From positions 1-23,890 of the forward strand of contig CAKSOB010000013.1 of assembly GCA_934476545.1 (NCBI GenBank): DNA of 23,890 nucleotides, written 5' to 3'. Within the stretch, counting starts at the first letter, position 1. Every line of letters starts with the position of its first letter. Source of the DNA: an uncultured Eubacteriales bacterium. GTDB taxonomy: Bacteria; Bacillota; Clostridia; Oscillospirales; Acutalibacteraceae. A program made the translations under genes and the position numbers. Below the pieces are notes generated by a model that saw only the letters and a list, made by a program, of their open reading frames with translations, was not told the origin of the DNA and ran no database searches. This document shows, one piece after another, positions 15,140 through 23,440 of the stretch.

Positions 15140-15170
15140 AAAAAAGACTGCCGATTTGACAGTCTTTTTT
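15140..15170 (-). terminator. Terminator of the HAD phosphatase gene, bidirectional
   Basis: AAAAAAGACTG and CAGTCTTTTTT pair around a 9-base loop. The stem itself supplies T-runs in both directions. It lies about 60 bases past the stop at 15231. Confidence 0.8.
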
Positions 15171-15230
15171 GTGTTTTGTTCTTTCTATAAATTCACAGCA
15201 AAAGCAAAGGGTTTCCCTCGCCCTATCTTC

Positions 15231-15917
15231 TTAGGAAAGGAACAGTACATCCGTTAACCGACGAATCTCATAATCACAGTGAACGCCGAGGGTATTCTTC
15301 TCTCCGTGGGGATTGAACCAACAGGTGGGCATTCCGGCATTGTTGCCGCCACGAATATCACTGGTCAGGGAATCGCCCACAATCAGCACTCGTTTCGGGT
15401 CGGTAATGTTCATTTCTCGCTGCACGATTTGGAAAAATTCCTTCTGGGGCTTGGAAATGCCCAGTTCTTCCGACACAAACACATGAGAAAAACAAGGGGT
15501 GATGCTCGCCAAGGCAAAGCGTGTTCGCTGCACGCTGGCGCTGCCGTTAGTGATGATTGCCAGCTGCTTTTCTTTTTGTAGTGTTTTGCAAACCAATTCT
15601 GCCCCGTCGATCAGGCGGTTGCAGCGCTCAAAAATAGACAGATATGTTGCATTGGTTTGCTCCGGATCCTCATGGATTCCATACTTTGCCAACAGTTGCC
15701 GGAACCGTTCCACTCGAACAAAATCCCGTGTCAATTCCCCTGTTTCAATTCGCCGCCATAAGCCTTCATTGATTTCGTAATATTGTTGGGGCATGGTTTC
15801 GGGGAAAGAATACCCCAAGGTTTCCATCAATTTTTGAAGTGCTTCGGTTTCCATAGCAGCGGTATCAAACAGGGTTCTGTCCGCATCAAACAACAGCACA
15901 TCGAATTGTTCTAACAT
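15231..15917 (-). CDS. yjjG: HAD-family phosphatase, YjjG-like nucleotidase
   Basis: A 228-residue cytosolic HAD hydrolase. Motif I is FDADRTLFDT with Asp11 (nucleophile) and Asp13, motif II is ITNG, motif III the Lys in ISKPQKEFF, and motif IV GDSLTSDI. The helical cap contains GELTRDFVRVERF, close to the equivalent segment in the YjjG group, which dephosphorylates pyrimidine and non-canonical nucleoside monophosphates (pool cleaning). Substrate cannot be confirmed from sequence alone. Start ATG with AGAGGA upstream. The gene is divergent from the Ser/Asp-tailed membrane protein; their promoters share the 90-base gap. Confidence 0.85.
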   Translation of the reverse strand: MLEQFDVLLFDADRTLFDTAAMETEALQKLMETLGYSFPETMPQQYYEINEGLWRRIETGELTRDFVRVERFRQLLAKYGIHEDPEQTNATYLSIFERCNRLIDGAELVCKTLQKEKQLAIITNGSASVQRTRFALASITPCFSHVFVSEELGISKPQKEFFQIVQREMNITDPKRVLIVGDSLTSDIRGGNNAGMPTCWFNPHGEKNTLGVHCDYEIRRLTDVLFLS

Positions 15918-15939
15918 TTTTTGCTTCCTCTCTTATATT

Positions 15940-15968
15940 TTGACAAATTCCATCTCTTGTAGTATAAT
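15940..15968 (+). promoter_or_regulatory. Consensus promoter of the Ser/Asp-tailed membrane protein
   Basis: TTGACA (15940-15945), exactly 17 bases, TATAAT (15963-15968): a perfect sigma-A promoter. It implies strong constitutive expression of the small gene that follows. Confidence 0.9.
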
Positions 15969-16008
15969 AAGCGCAGTATATTCCAATCCAGATAAGGGAG
16001 TTCTTCAT

Positions 16009-16356
16009 ATGAAAAGACGCACACGTAATCGCTTGATTTTGGTAATCGGATTTCTGATTGCCTTGGGCATTATCATCACCATCATCTCTCTGATTATTGC
16101 TGCAATTGCAGGCGCTGCTTCTGGCGGACAGACAGAGGTACCGAACGTCAAGGTCATCTACGATGTATCCGCTGCACAGACCGGTTCTGCTTCTTCCGAT
16201 ACGTCTTCGGACACTAGTTCCGACACTTCCTCTTCCGAGGACACTTCCGGCAGTGAGGATACCTCCTCTAACAGCGACGACAGTTCTTCCGGTGATAGCG
16301 GCGATAGCACCGACGACGGCAATACCGATGACAACACAGATGATGATGCGGAATAA
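16009..16356 (+). CDS. Small single-pass membrane protein with Ser/Asp-rich tail
   Basis: A 115-residue protein; ATG 16009 is preceded by AAGGGAG 8 bases upstream. A basic start (MKRRTRNR) and a hydrophobic segment (about residues 9-37) anchor it. The rest (about 38-115) is low-complexity and highly acidic, with repeated SSDTSSDTSS- and SSEDTSG-type units ending in DDGNTDDNTDDDAE. Positive-inside charges place the tail outside the cell. No domain or family can be recognised. Such tails are often flexible and may bind divalent cations, but no role is claimed. It has the best promoter in the window and its own terminator. Confidence 0.85.
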   Translation: MKRRTRNRLILVIGFLIALGIIITIISLIIAAIAGAASGGQTEVPNVKVIYDVSAAQTGSASSDTSSDTSSDTSSSEDTSGSEDTSSNSDDSSSGDSGDSTDDGNTDDNTDDDAE

Positions 16357-16372
16357 CTTCATAGTTTGAAAC

Positions 16373-16402
16373 AAGCACCCCTGCCTTTTGGCGGGGGTGT
16401 TT
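16373..16402 (+). terminator. Terminator shared by converging genes
   Basis: AGCACCCC-GCC and GGC-GGGGTG form a strong stem with loop TTTT, followed by TTTT on the plus strand. On the minus strand it lies just past the CyuA-like gene and can serve both. Confidence 0.8.
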
Positions 16403-16405
16403 TGC

Positions 16406-17686
16406 TTAAGTTCGTTTTTTCTCTAAAAGCTCCACGATGGTTCGTTCGGTTTCTCGCATTCCGGGATCTGCAATCCTACCCATATTTTGCATGGTTTCTT
16501 CAATGGTTGCGCCGTTAATGCCATGCTCGGCACCGATTCTCAGCCGATTCATGCCCAACTTGGCAGAACGATAGGCAGCGTCCACGGCAGTCATAGCTTT
16601 CAGCACACAGCCTGTGTTGCCGCCATCGCAGATCATGCCGGTAATTCCGCACGCCATGTTGGAGATAGTACATTCAATTTGCTCCTGATCGCCGCCCATG
16701 AGATAAGTCAGCGCTGCTGCCATGCCGGTTCCTGCAGCAATCCCGCAACCGCAATAGGCAGACAACCGCCCGGCAAAGCCTTTGAGATACATGGTGACCA
16801 AATAACTCAACGCAGTGGCACGGCAAAGCTGCTCCGGTGTCAGGCGATGGCATTTGAAGATGGCATACAGGGGCATGGTGCAAATAATTCCGTGAGCGCC
16901 GCTGCCGGTAATGCTCATGGCAGGGCGACCTAAGCCGATAACCCGCGCTTCCAGGGCGGCGGCAGTCAGCACCTGTGCCGTTTCCAATGCATTGGCGGAA
17001 AACACATGACCGCCGTTCATCTGCACAAAGCCCTTGGACAAAACCGCCCGATCAGACTCCAAGGCGGCTTGGGCTAAGGCAAGGTTCATACCATAGCCTT
17101 CTTTCAGCGGAGCAATTTCCGCAAAAGGAACCGTATCGCAGTACCGGAGAAACTCCGACAAGGTGTGGTGTGTCACTGCTTGCTCAGCTTCTTCTGCGGG
17201 GCTGACCGATTCTCCTGCTTTTTTAGAGAGTACAGTTTCGCCGTTCACCACAATGGAGGTAATGTTGGTATGACTGCCCTCGATGGTAACGGTGGCGGTT
17301 TCCGTTGCAGAGGTGACAGTGGCCTCCAATTTTAAATGGGAGGTAATCTCCGACAGGGTGACTGTCACCTTCCCTGCCGCAATCCATTCTTCGGCGGCGG
17401 CAACATCCGCCTCGGTGATGTCCTCCAAGGCGAGCAATCCTTTTTCCGGCTTGCCTGCCAACACGCCCAAGGCTGCGCTGAATTGACTGCCGGTTTCCGT
17501 GGTGTTTGGAATACCGCAGGTGAAGCTGTTTTTATATAACCCGGAGGTCATGGCAACGGAAACACTTGTCACCGCGCCGGTCACATATTGACGGGCGGTG
17601 GCGGCACCAAAGGCAATGGCACCCGGCTCGGTTACACCCAGGGAGGGTTCTCGGTCTGTTAAAATCCATTGAGTAAATTGTTCCAT
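16406..17686 (-). CDS. CyuA-like (UPF0597) protein with altered active-site motif
   Basis: A 426-residue member of the L-cysteine desulfidase/L-serine dehydratase-like family, whose active enzymes use an Fe-S cluster to break L-cysteine into pyruvate, ammonia and sulfide. The C-terminal Cys-rich part is conserved: YCGCG (312-316), CTISNMACGITGMICDGG (339-356) and Cys360. In the N-terminal motif, however, the usual GCTEP is GVTEP: Val18 replaces the conserved Cys (codon GTA, so no single-base misread). GSGNQGI, another family motif, appears as GSGAHGI (261-267). An N-terminal Glu/Pro motif is kept. So it may have a different substrate or be inactive. Start ATG with AGGAG 8 bases upstream, in the tail of nfo; four bases separate the genes, an operon. 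Confidence 0.88.
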   Translation of the reverse strand: MEQFTQWILTDREPSLGVTEPGAIAFGAATARQYVTGAVTSVSVAMTSGLYKNSFTCGIPNTTETGSQFSAALGVLAGKPEKGLLALEDITEADVAAAEEWIAAGKVTVTLSEITSHLKLEATVTSATETATVTIEGSHTNITSIVVNGETVLSKKAGESVSPAEEAEQAVTHHTLSEFLRYCDTVPFAEIAPLKEGYGMNLALAQAALESDRAVLSKGFVQMNGGHVFSANALETAQVLTAAALEARVIGLGRPAMSITGSGAHGIICTMPLYAIFKCHRLTPEQLCRATALSYLVTMYLKGFAGRLSAYCGCGIAAGTGMAAALTYLMGGDQEQIECTISNMACGITGMICDGGNTGCVLKAMTAVDAAYRSAKLGMNRLRIGAEHGINGATIEETMQNMGRIADPGMRETERTIVELLEKKRT

Positions 17687-17690
17687 GGAC

Positions 17691-18524
17691 TTACTCCTGT
17701 CTTAGACTTCTCAGTAATGCGATTTCTGCCGCATAGCCGTCCAATTCATTTGGGGTTTCCAAGTTGAAGGGCAAATCTCGCAATGCCGGATGATTGATAA
17801 TGCGTGTGATGGCTTCCAAGCCCAGAGAGCCATCGCCGATTTTCTGGTGGCGGTCTTTGTGGCTGTTGATCGGATTCATGCTGTCGTTCAGATGGATGGC
17901 TTTCAGCTTGTCCAAACCGATGATCTTATCGAATTGCGTTAGCACCCCGTCCAAATCGTTGACAATATCATAGCCTGCATCATACACATGGCAGGTATCC
18001 AAGCAAACGCCCATTTTATCGGAAAGGGTTACTCTGTCCAGAATCTCCCGCAGTTCCTCAAAGCTGCGCCCGATTTCCGTTCCCTTGCCCGCCATGGTTT
18101 CCAGCAAAACGGTGGTGGTTTGTCCCTCTGTCAAAACTGTGTTCAGCAGCGCTGCGATTTGAGTGATGCCGGTTTCTACCCCCTGCCCTACATGGCTGCC
18201 CGGGTGAAAATTATACAGTTGATTGGGCGTATACTCCATTCGGCGCAAATCGTCCGTCATGGTTTCCAGTGCAAATTCTCTGGTGCGCTCGTCCTTGGAG
18301 CAAGCGTTCAGCGTATAGGGCGCATGGGCTAAAATGGAATGAATCCCATGCCCCTCTGCAAAGGTGAGAAACGCAGCCACATCTTGCTCGTCAATGGCTT
18401 TTGCCTTACCGCCTCTCGGATTTCTGGTGAAAAATTGAAAGGTATTGGCGTTCAGCTTTACCGCTTCTTTGCCCATTGCCAAGTAGCCTTTGGATGATGA
18501 TAAATGACAGCCGATTTGAAACAT
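17691..18524 (-). CDS. nfo: Deoxyribonuclease IV (AP endonuclease)
   Basis: A 277-residue endonuclease IV, which cuts DNA 5' of abasic sites in base-excision repair. The TIM-barrel metal ligands are in place: His67 (HAPY), His107 (NFHPGSH), Glu142 (LLETMAG), Asp176 and His179 (DTCHVYDAGYD), His211 (IHLNDS), Asp224 and His226 (KDRHQKIGDG), Glu256 (LETP). Length matches E. coli Nfo (285). ATG 18524 is preferred over longer frames because GGAGGG lies 8 bases upstream and the protein begins with the typical IGCHLS. It is co-transcribed with the CyuA-like gene, with no obvious functional link. Confidence 0.96.
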   Translation of the reverse strand: MFQIGCHLSSSKGYLAMGKEAVKLNANTFQFFTRNPRGGKAKAIDEQDVAAFLTFAEGHGIHSILAHAPYTLNACSKDERTREFALETMTDDLRRMEYTPNQLYNFHPGSHVGQGVETGITQIAALLNTVLTEGQTTTVLLETMAGKGTEIGRSFEELREILDRVTLSDKMGVCLDTCHVYDAGYDIVNDLDGVLTQFDKIIGLDKLKAIHLNDSMNPINSHKDRHQKIGDGSLGLEAITRIINHPALRDLPFNLETPNELDGYAAEIALLRSLRQE

Positions 18525-18689
18525 ATGCGATCCCTCCGTAATGCTGCTTTCCGCAGCTTGCTTCCGTTCCGCCACGCTTTTGCGAACGGTTCTTTTTTAT
18601 GGTCTTTCAGACAGTATACCACGAATCGAGAAAAATTTCACTAGTTGCAATGAATTTTTCTCATTCTCCAAACAGTTGGGCAAAAGAAA

Positions 18690-18715
18690 AAAGCACACCG
18701 AATTGGCGTGCTTTT
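18690..18715 (-). terminator. Terminator of the pyrophosphatase gene
   Basis: On the minus strand AAAAGCACGCC and GGTGTGCTTTT pair with one mismatch and are followed by TTTTT. It lies just past the stop at 18727. Confidence 0.8.
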
Positions 18716-18726
18716 CGTTCTATTGT

Positions 18727-19260
18727 TTATTTGCAGAATTTCTCCACATAAGCGTCGATGCAGCTCTGGATGATCTCCAGTGCAACTTCACGGCCTGCAA
18801 CTTCCTCAACGCAAGTTACCTTGTGCTCCAACTGCTTGTAAACCTCGAAGAAGTGGGTCATTTCGTTGAAGATATGCTCCGGTAGCTCCTCAATGTTCTT
18901 GAAAGTGTTGTAGGTTGGGTCGTTGAATGGGATAGCGATGATCTTCTCATCGTTCTCGCCGCTGTCTACCATGCGGATTACACCGATTGGGTAGCAGCGA
19001 ATCAGGGACAGCGGATAAATCTTCTCGGAGCAGAGAACCAGAACGTCCAGTGGGTCGTGGTCCTCAGCCAGTGTGCGTGGAATAAAACCATAGTTTGCAG
19101 GATAGTGGGTTGCGGTGTGCAGCACACGGTCCATCTTCAGCATACCGGTTTCTTTGTCCAGCTCGTACTTTGCACTGCTGCCTTCCGGAATTTCAATAAC
19201 TGCCTCGAAATCCTCCAACTGAATTCTCTTTGGCGAAATGTCGTGCCAAATGTTTGCCAT
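18727..19260 (-). CDS. ppa: Inorganic pyrophosphatase, family I
   Basis: A 177-residue soluble enzyme that hydrolyses pyrophosphate to phosphate, pulling biosynthesis forward. The family I motifs are intact: EGSSAKYELDKETG, YPANYGFIP, the DHDPLDVLV signature with three Asp, and the DSGENDEKI motif with its metal-binding Asp/Glu. Length fits the usual 170-180. Start ATG has GGGAGG 9 bases upstream. It appears monocistronic: a terminator follows and a spacer of about 160 bases lies before the next gene. Confidence 0.96.
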   Translation of the reverse strand: MANIWHDISPKRIQLEDFEAVIEIPEGSSAKYELDKETGMLKMDRVLHTATHYPANYGFIPRTLAEDHDPLDVLVLCSEKIYPLSLIRCYPIGVIRMVDSGENDEKIIAIPFNDPTYNTFKNIEELPEHIFNEMTHFFEVYKQLEHKVTCVEEVAGREVALEIIQSCIDAYVEKFCK

Positions 19261-19368
19261 AATGGTGTACCTCCCAAAATTCTTCTATGTTCTTTTTATT
19301 TTATCATACCCTGCAAAAAATCGCAATCATTGTAACGATTTTCTTTTACAAATTGCAAAAATTCCCAA

Positions 19369-19407
19369 GAAAAAGTACCCGCTTTTGCAAATTTGCAGAA
19401 CGGGTAC
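19369..19407 (-). terminator. Terminator of the tyrS-yfhO-Gx transporter gene group
   Basis: GTACCCG (19375-19381) and CGGGTAC (19401-19407) pair, with an inner TTGCAAA/TTTGCAA-type extension, followed by TTTTTC on the minus strand. It lies 11 bases past the stop at 19418. Confidence 0.85.
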
Positions 19408-19417
19408 AGGATTCTCT

Positions 19418-19936
19418 TCACTCTTTTTTCAAGAAGTTTTCCAGACGAGGCTGCTTTTTAAAGAGAAATTGCACGCACAAACCGGTGAACACGCCGGTTA
19501 CAATGGCGCTGATTAAAATGAGCGGCGCGTAGACCAACACGCTTTTGGTCCACATGACTATGGCCGCCGTGACAAGCTGCGCCCCTGCGTGAACCACTGC
19601 GGAGATGGCACTGATGAGCCACAGCCAACGGTTGCTCAAAAACGAGGTGAGCAACAGCATGACAATCAAGCAGCACACGCCGCCGCTGATGCTGTATAGA
19701 AAGGATACGGCTTGCCCCGTAAACAGCGAGCCTAGCACGATCCGCAAAATATGAACCGCAGAGCCCCACACCTTACCGACCATGCGAATGGCGGCAAGGG
19801 TCACCACATTGGAGAGCCCCAGCTTGATGCCGGGAATCGGCACAATGGGCGGGATTTGAGCTTCAATCACAAAGACGATCAGTGCGGCAGCGGTGAGCAT
19901 TCCGGCAGCAGCCAGTTGTTTCCATTTCAGGTTCAT
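19418..19936 (-). CDS. Gx transporter family protein (heptaprenyl diphosphate synthase component I-like)
   Basis: A 172-residue membrane protein with about five helices. The motif PIPGIKLGLSNVVTL (about 33-47) is the hallmark of the Gx-transporter family, and the SLFTGQAVSFLYSISGG segment fits too. Family members are annotated as subunit I of heptaprenyl diphosphate synthase or as S-component-like transporters; a substrate is not established. It begins six bases after the NusG-II gene, with GGAG upstream, a pairing common in Clostridia, sometimes near RnfG/FMN-binding proteins. The transport role and co-function with its neighbour are inference. Confidence 0.92.
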   Translation of the reverse strand: MNLKWKQLAAAGMLTAAALIVFVIEAQIPPIVPIPGIKLGLSNVVTLAAIRMVGKVWGSAVHILRIVLGSLFTGQAVSFLYSISGGVCCLIVMLLLTSFLSNRWLWLISAISAVVHAGAQLVTAAIVMWTKSVLVYAPLILISAIVTGVFTGLCVQFLFKKQPRLENFLKKE

Positions 19937-19942
19937 GGTTGC

Positions 19943-20317
19943 TTACTCCGTTTCTATTTGAATCATTACTTTATGGGGCAAACAGGTGATGGGCAGCAGG
20001 TCGCTGTCCACAATGCCCATCTTCACACAAATTTGGTCAGGACAGTTGGCTTCGCTGCACTGCACCCCCTCCGGTGAAAAAACAATCACATTGTAATCAC
20101 CGTCTGCGCCCTCTACCCGAAAGGTTTCTTCTCCGGTTAGTTTCGCTAGATTAACCTCTTTTACCAGTTGGTTATCTTGATACACCCGGGCGATGCTGCC
20201 CTGCTTTGCATTGCCGACTAAAACCAACCAAGTAACCAGTAACCCACACACCGCAGCCGCCACAAGAACGATGGCTGCAATGAGGAATCCTTTTTGTTTT
20301 CCGCCGGATTTTGTCAT
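19943..20317 (-). CDS. NusG domain II-containing membrane-anchored protein
   Basis: A 124-residue protein with one N-terminal membrane helix (about residues 11-34) and an extracytoplasmic NusG domain II-type domain. The characteristic Cys pattern is present: QCSEANCPDQICVKMG, then ITCLPHKVMIQIE. AAAGGAGGG lies 7 bases before the ATG. It is not the transcription factor NusG; this family is typically encoded beside Gx transporters, as here, and may bind flavin- or lipid-related partners, unproven. The stop is six bases before the Gx transporter start. Confidence 0.92.
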   Translation of the reverse strand: MTKSGGKQKGFLIAAIVLVAAAVCGLLVTWLVLVGNAKQGSIARVYQDNQLVKEVNLAKLTGEETFRVEGADGDYNVIVFSPEGVQCSEANCPDQICVKMGIVDSDLLPITCLPHKVMIQIETE

Positions 20318-20342
20318 CCGTCTGCCCTCCTTTTGGTTTGTC

Positions 20343-20609
20343 TTATTCTTCCGATGAAACGGAATGGTCTTGTCGATGCTCCCACCGCAAGGGATTGTCG
20401 ATTTCTAAAAACGCATCCCGAAACCGCAGCCAGTACCGCCCGCACACGGGGCATTGATACAAAGGCTGCCATGCCCAATCGCCGGTTGCCACGCTATGGC
20501 AATACAGCTCCATGCCGGAACGCTGCGGCACGGCTCCGCAGCAATCCTTTTTGGAAAACTGGCGGCGGTTATGTTTATGCAGGCGATAGGGATTTTCAAA
20601 TGCTGTCAT
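20343..20609 (-). CDS. Small Cys-rich hypothetical protein (88 aa)
   Basis: An unrecognised 88-residue protein with paired cysteines: KKDCCG near residue 22, one Cys at about 37, and QCPVCGRYW at 52-60. The CPVCG knuckle resembles half of a zinc ribbon, and the upstream Cys pairs could complete it. The rest is rich in Trp, Arg and His (WAWQPLYQ, RWEHRQDH). The ATG at 20609 has AAGGACAGG upstream, and the position between yfhO and the NusG-II gene with short gaps (19 and 25 bases) supports it as a real operon member. No function is claimed. Confidence 0.72.
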   Translation of the reverse strand: MTAFENPYRLHKHNRRQFSKKDCCGAVPQRSGMELYCHSVATGDWAWQPLYQCPVCGRYWLRFRDAFLEIDNPLRWEHRQDHSVSSEE

Positions 20610-20628
20610 GGAGCCTGTCCTTTCTGCT

Positions 20629-23370
20629 TTAAAAGAGTAACGGCAATCCTACGAAAATCAACGGCACAATGTAAACAGCAAGGAATACCAACGCTGCAAT
20701 GCCTAAGAAGAGAATCATAATGGGCAGCTCCAAGCAGCGGAGCGTTTGCACCCATTTCTGCCGCAATGCCCACAAGGCAAGAGCAAACACACCCACACCG
20801 CAAAGAGAAATTGCCACACCGGCTTTAAATCCTCTCGGTACATAGGTCAGGGAGAGGGTATTCTCGCCCTTCTCCAGTTTGATTGCCATAAAGGCATCCA
20901 ATACCTTGTAAATCTCCGCCGACTTGCCGTTAACCGTTGCGGTGTAGCCGCTGTCCCAAGTGATGGGCAGGAATAGATATTCGTCCCCGGTTTCTGCAGT
21001 GGCAGTGCCGGAAATCGTGTTTCCGCTTCGGCTCAAATTCGTTGGGGTTTTCTTTTGGTTGGCAGCAATCAGCTTCTTGTCCTTTACACCGAACAATCCA
21101 AGGGAGCGTGCCATTACGTTCTTATGTACGCTGACAGTGACCTGCACCCGCTCATCGGTAAAAGTACCCAAATACAGCAAGCCGTTGTTCTTTTGGGTAG
21201 GATAATTCACTTCTACCTTCACCCCGTTGACGGTCACATCAAAGCTGTCGTTGATGTCCTCTTTCAGCGCCGTGGTGGTTTTGTCAAAGCAATCAAAGTA
21301 CAGAGATTCCGTTCCCGTTACGTCAATGCGATAATTCATGGTGCCGTCCTTAGTTTCGCTGAATCGGGTTAGCACCGTTTGTCCGTTTTTGGACTTCTGC
21401 CGCAAATTGGTGCGGGATTTTGGCGTATATGCCGTGGTCACCGTACCGCAATCATAAAAGAGGTCGCTGAGAGTTTGCTGCAATTCCATACGGCTGACCG
21501 TCGGCAAATCTTCCAGTGCGGCAATATCGCCTTTCCACCGGAAGGTTTCTCCAAAGGAGTTTACCGCCGGATTTTCCTGCACAGAATAAAGCAGTCCTCT
21601 TGTTACTACGTTATCCTCTTCCATGGGCAAATCGAAGTTCTTTGCAAGGACATACCGATTCGCCAACAGCATATCGGTAAGCAGCGTGCCGCCGTTGCTG
21701 CCGCTCTCCATCCAATAGCAGGAGTAGCCCAGCTTCTTCATGGCAAAGAGGAAGGATTCATCGGTGAGAGAGGTGTAGTGGCTGAGGGTGTTGTAACCCA
21801 TAGCCCCCACCAAGTTCACATCGAAATATTTCTTTTCCAGCTTAGCGCGGAACAGTCCGTCCGATACCTTATGGTCCAGTTCGGTTACATAGCCATATGC
21901 CCAAGGGTCCCGGGAAGCCGCCCCCAAATAGACGGATCCGGAGAAAAATCCCTCGCAGGCAACCACGCAGCACAAGGCTGCCGTAAATACACGGCGACCC
22001 ACCATCCGGTTGTGATACAGCAGGTACAGCATAAAATACACCAATACCGCCAAGCCGGAAAACATGAGGAAATAGAAGAAGCCCTCGTAGTCCGACCAGA
22101 GTCGCCCCACATACTTGGAAACAATGTCCAGTTTAAAGACCAACAGCAGCGTTGCCACTGCGCCCAATGCCAACAGGTGAAATGCAATGATTGCCACCAC
22201 AGAGGGCATGGTGCGTACCTTTGGATGGCTGAGCCGCTGCACGTCGTTGGTGCGAGTTAGGAACATGGCGGTCAATATTAAGCCAAGCAGTACGGTAATG
22301 TAACCGTACCGTACCGGAAACGCCTGATAGCTGCCTGTGTGCCACATTTTGTTGATTGGCTCCAACACTACCGGAATCATCAGCAAACAATAGCTGAGGA
22401 GCAGTCCCCGGCCCTCTCTGGACTGATACAGACGAGAGAGGAAAAAGAAAGGAATCGCTGCCAAGGTAGAGGCGGTGCAGAGAATCACCGGAAAGGTGGT
22501 TGGGATGGATGTAATCAGCGTGCTGCTCGCCAAGCTGGTGACAATGTCCGTGGTTCTTGCCGAATGGGTGTACTGGAAAAACGATGGCAACCAGAACACC
22601 GCTGTCAGCAGAGCGGCAATGAACGACCCCGCCGCAAACAGCGCAATGGTTTTCTTGCGGTTCGATTGCTTTCCCGCAAACAGTACATACACCGCCATGG
22701 AAAGAATCAGGAACAAAATTACCATGTAGCTGAGATAGTAGTTGATTGCCACCACTGCGGTCAGGGTCACCACATACAGGTCAATTTTTCCTTTTTGAAT
22801 CAACCGGCACAAGCCCATCAGCAATAGCGGGAACACATACATCATGTCCAGCCACACTAGGTTTTGGTAATACATCATGCCATAGCCGCAAAAAGCGTAC
22901 ATCACGGCAAGGGCGGTATGCTGCGCAATCGTCAGCTTGGGAAACTGTCGCTTGAAAAACAGATTGGCGGTAAAACCGCAGGCAATCAATTTCAGTAAAA
23001 TCAATACATTGCCCAGTAGATAAATATCCCCGGCATCTACAAAGGTGACCAAAAAGGAAAAGGGACTGGACAAGAAAAAGAGAAAGACACCCCAAAAGTC
23101 CATACCACCGCTGTTGGCGGTATTGAGAAAGAGATCAAATTCTCCCGACAGGATATTTTTGAAATCCAACAGCAAGGGCAGCGATTGTTGAGTCATATCG
23201 CCCCATGCCACAATATTGCCGCCGCAGGGGAACAACCCATACACGGCAAACAACAAAAGTAGCAACGCGCCCACCGCCGTAGGGGCAATCAGATAAGCAC
23301 AAAGGGACTTCCACAAGGGTGATTTTCCTTTGTCTGCCAAATTGGGTTTGGAAATCGTGTTATATTGCAT
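20629..23370 (-). CDS. YfhO-family large membrane glycosyltransferase-like protein
   Basis: A 913-residue-class polytopic protein. The N-terminal half holds about a dozen hydrophobic helices and the YfhO opening GGNIVAWGDMTQQSLPLLLDF plus an SGGMDFWG loop motif typical of this GT-C-like family. The second half is a large extracytoplasmic region (from about residue 480) with the phrase YTATVNGK and a final helix. Relatives add sugars such as GlcNAc or GalNAc to lipoteichoic acid or other surface polymers. The substrate here cannot be told. ATG 23370 is preferred; a TTG start at 23397 is possible. Neither has a strong ribosome site. It may be co-transcribed with tyrS, 70 bases upstream. Confidence 0.9.
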   Translation of the reverse strand: MQYNTISKPNLADKGKSPLWKSLCAYLIAPTAVGALLLLLFAVYGLFPCGGNIVAWGDMTQQSLPLLLDFKNILSGEFDLFLNTANSGGMDFWGVFLFFLSSPFSFLVTFVDAGDIYLLGNVLILLKLIACGFTANLFFKRQFPKLTIAQHTALAVMYAFCGYGMMYYQNLVWLDMMYVFPLLLMGLCRLIQKGKIDLYVVTLTAVVAINYYLSYMVILFLILSMAVYVLFAGKQSNRKKTIALFAAGSFIAALLTAVFWLPSFFQYTHSARTTDIVTSLASSTLITSIPTTFPVILCTASTLAAIPFFFLSRLYQSREGRGLLLSYCLLMIPVVLEPINKMWHTGSYQAFPVRYGYITVLLGLILTAMFLTRTNDVQRLSHPKVRTMPSVVAIIAFHLLALGAVATLLLVFKLDIVSKYVGRLWSDYEGFFYFLMFSGLAVLVYFMLYLLYHNRMVGRRVFTAALCCVVACEGFFSGSVYLGAASRDPWAYGYVTELDHKVSDGLFRAKLEKKYFDVNLVGAMGYNTLSHYTSLTDESFLFAMKKLGYSCYWMESGSNGGTLLTDMLLANRYVLAKNFDLPMEEDNVVTRGLLYSVQENPAVNSFGETFRWKGDIAALEDLPTVSRMELQQTLSDLFYDCGTVTTAYTPKSRTNLRQKSKNGQTVLTRFSETKDGTMNYRIDVTGTESLYFDCFDKTTTALKEDINDSFDVTVNGVKVEVNYPTQKNNGLLYLGTFTDERVQVTVSVHKNVMARSLGLFGVKDKKLIAANQKKTPTNLSRSGNTISGTATAETGDEYLFLPITWDSGYTATVNGKSAEIYKVLDAFMAIKLEKGENTLSLTYVPRGFKAGVAISLCGVGVFALALWALRQKWVQTLRCLELPIMILFLGIAALVFLAVYIVPLIFVGLPLLF

Positions 23371-23440
23371 TGTATCTTTTTCCGCTCTTTTCTTCAAAAC
23401 ACAACGATGCCTTGCACAGCCTACTGCACAAGGTCGGCAA

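Noticed and set aside
21379..22260. A 293-aa plus-strand open frame opposite yfhO
   Set aside because: Shadow of the yfhO coding frame; composition and lack of a start site fit antisense noise.
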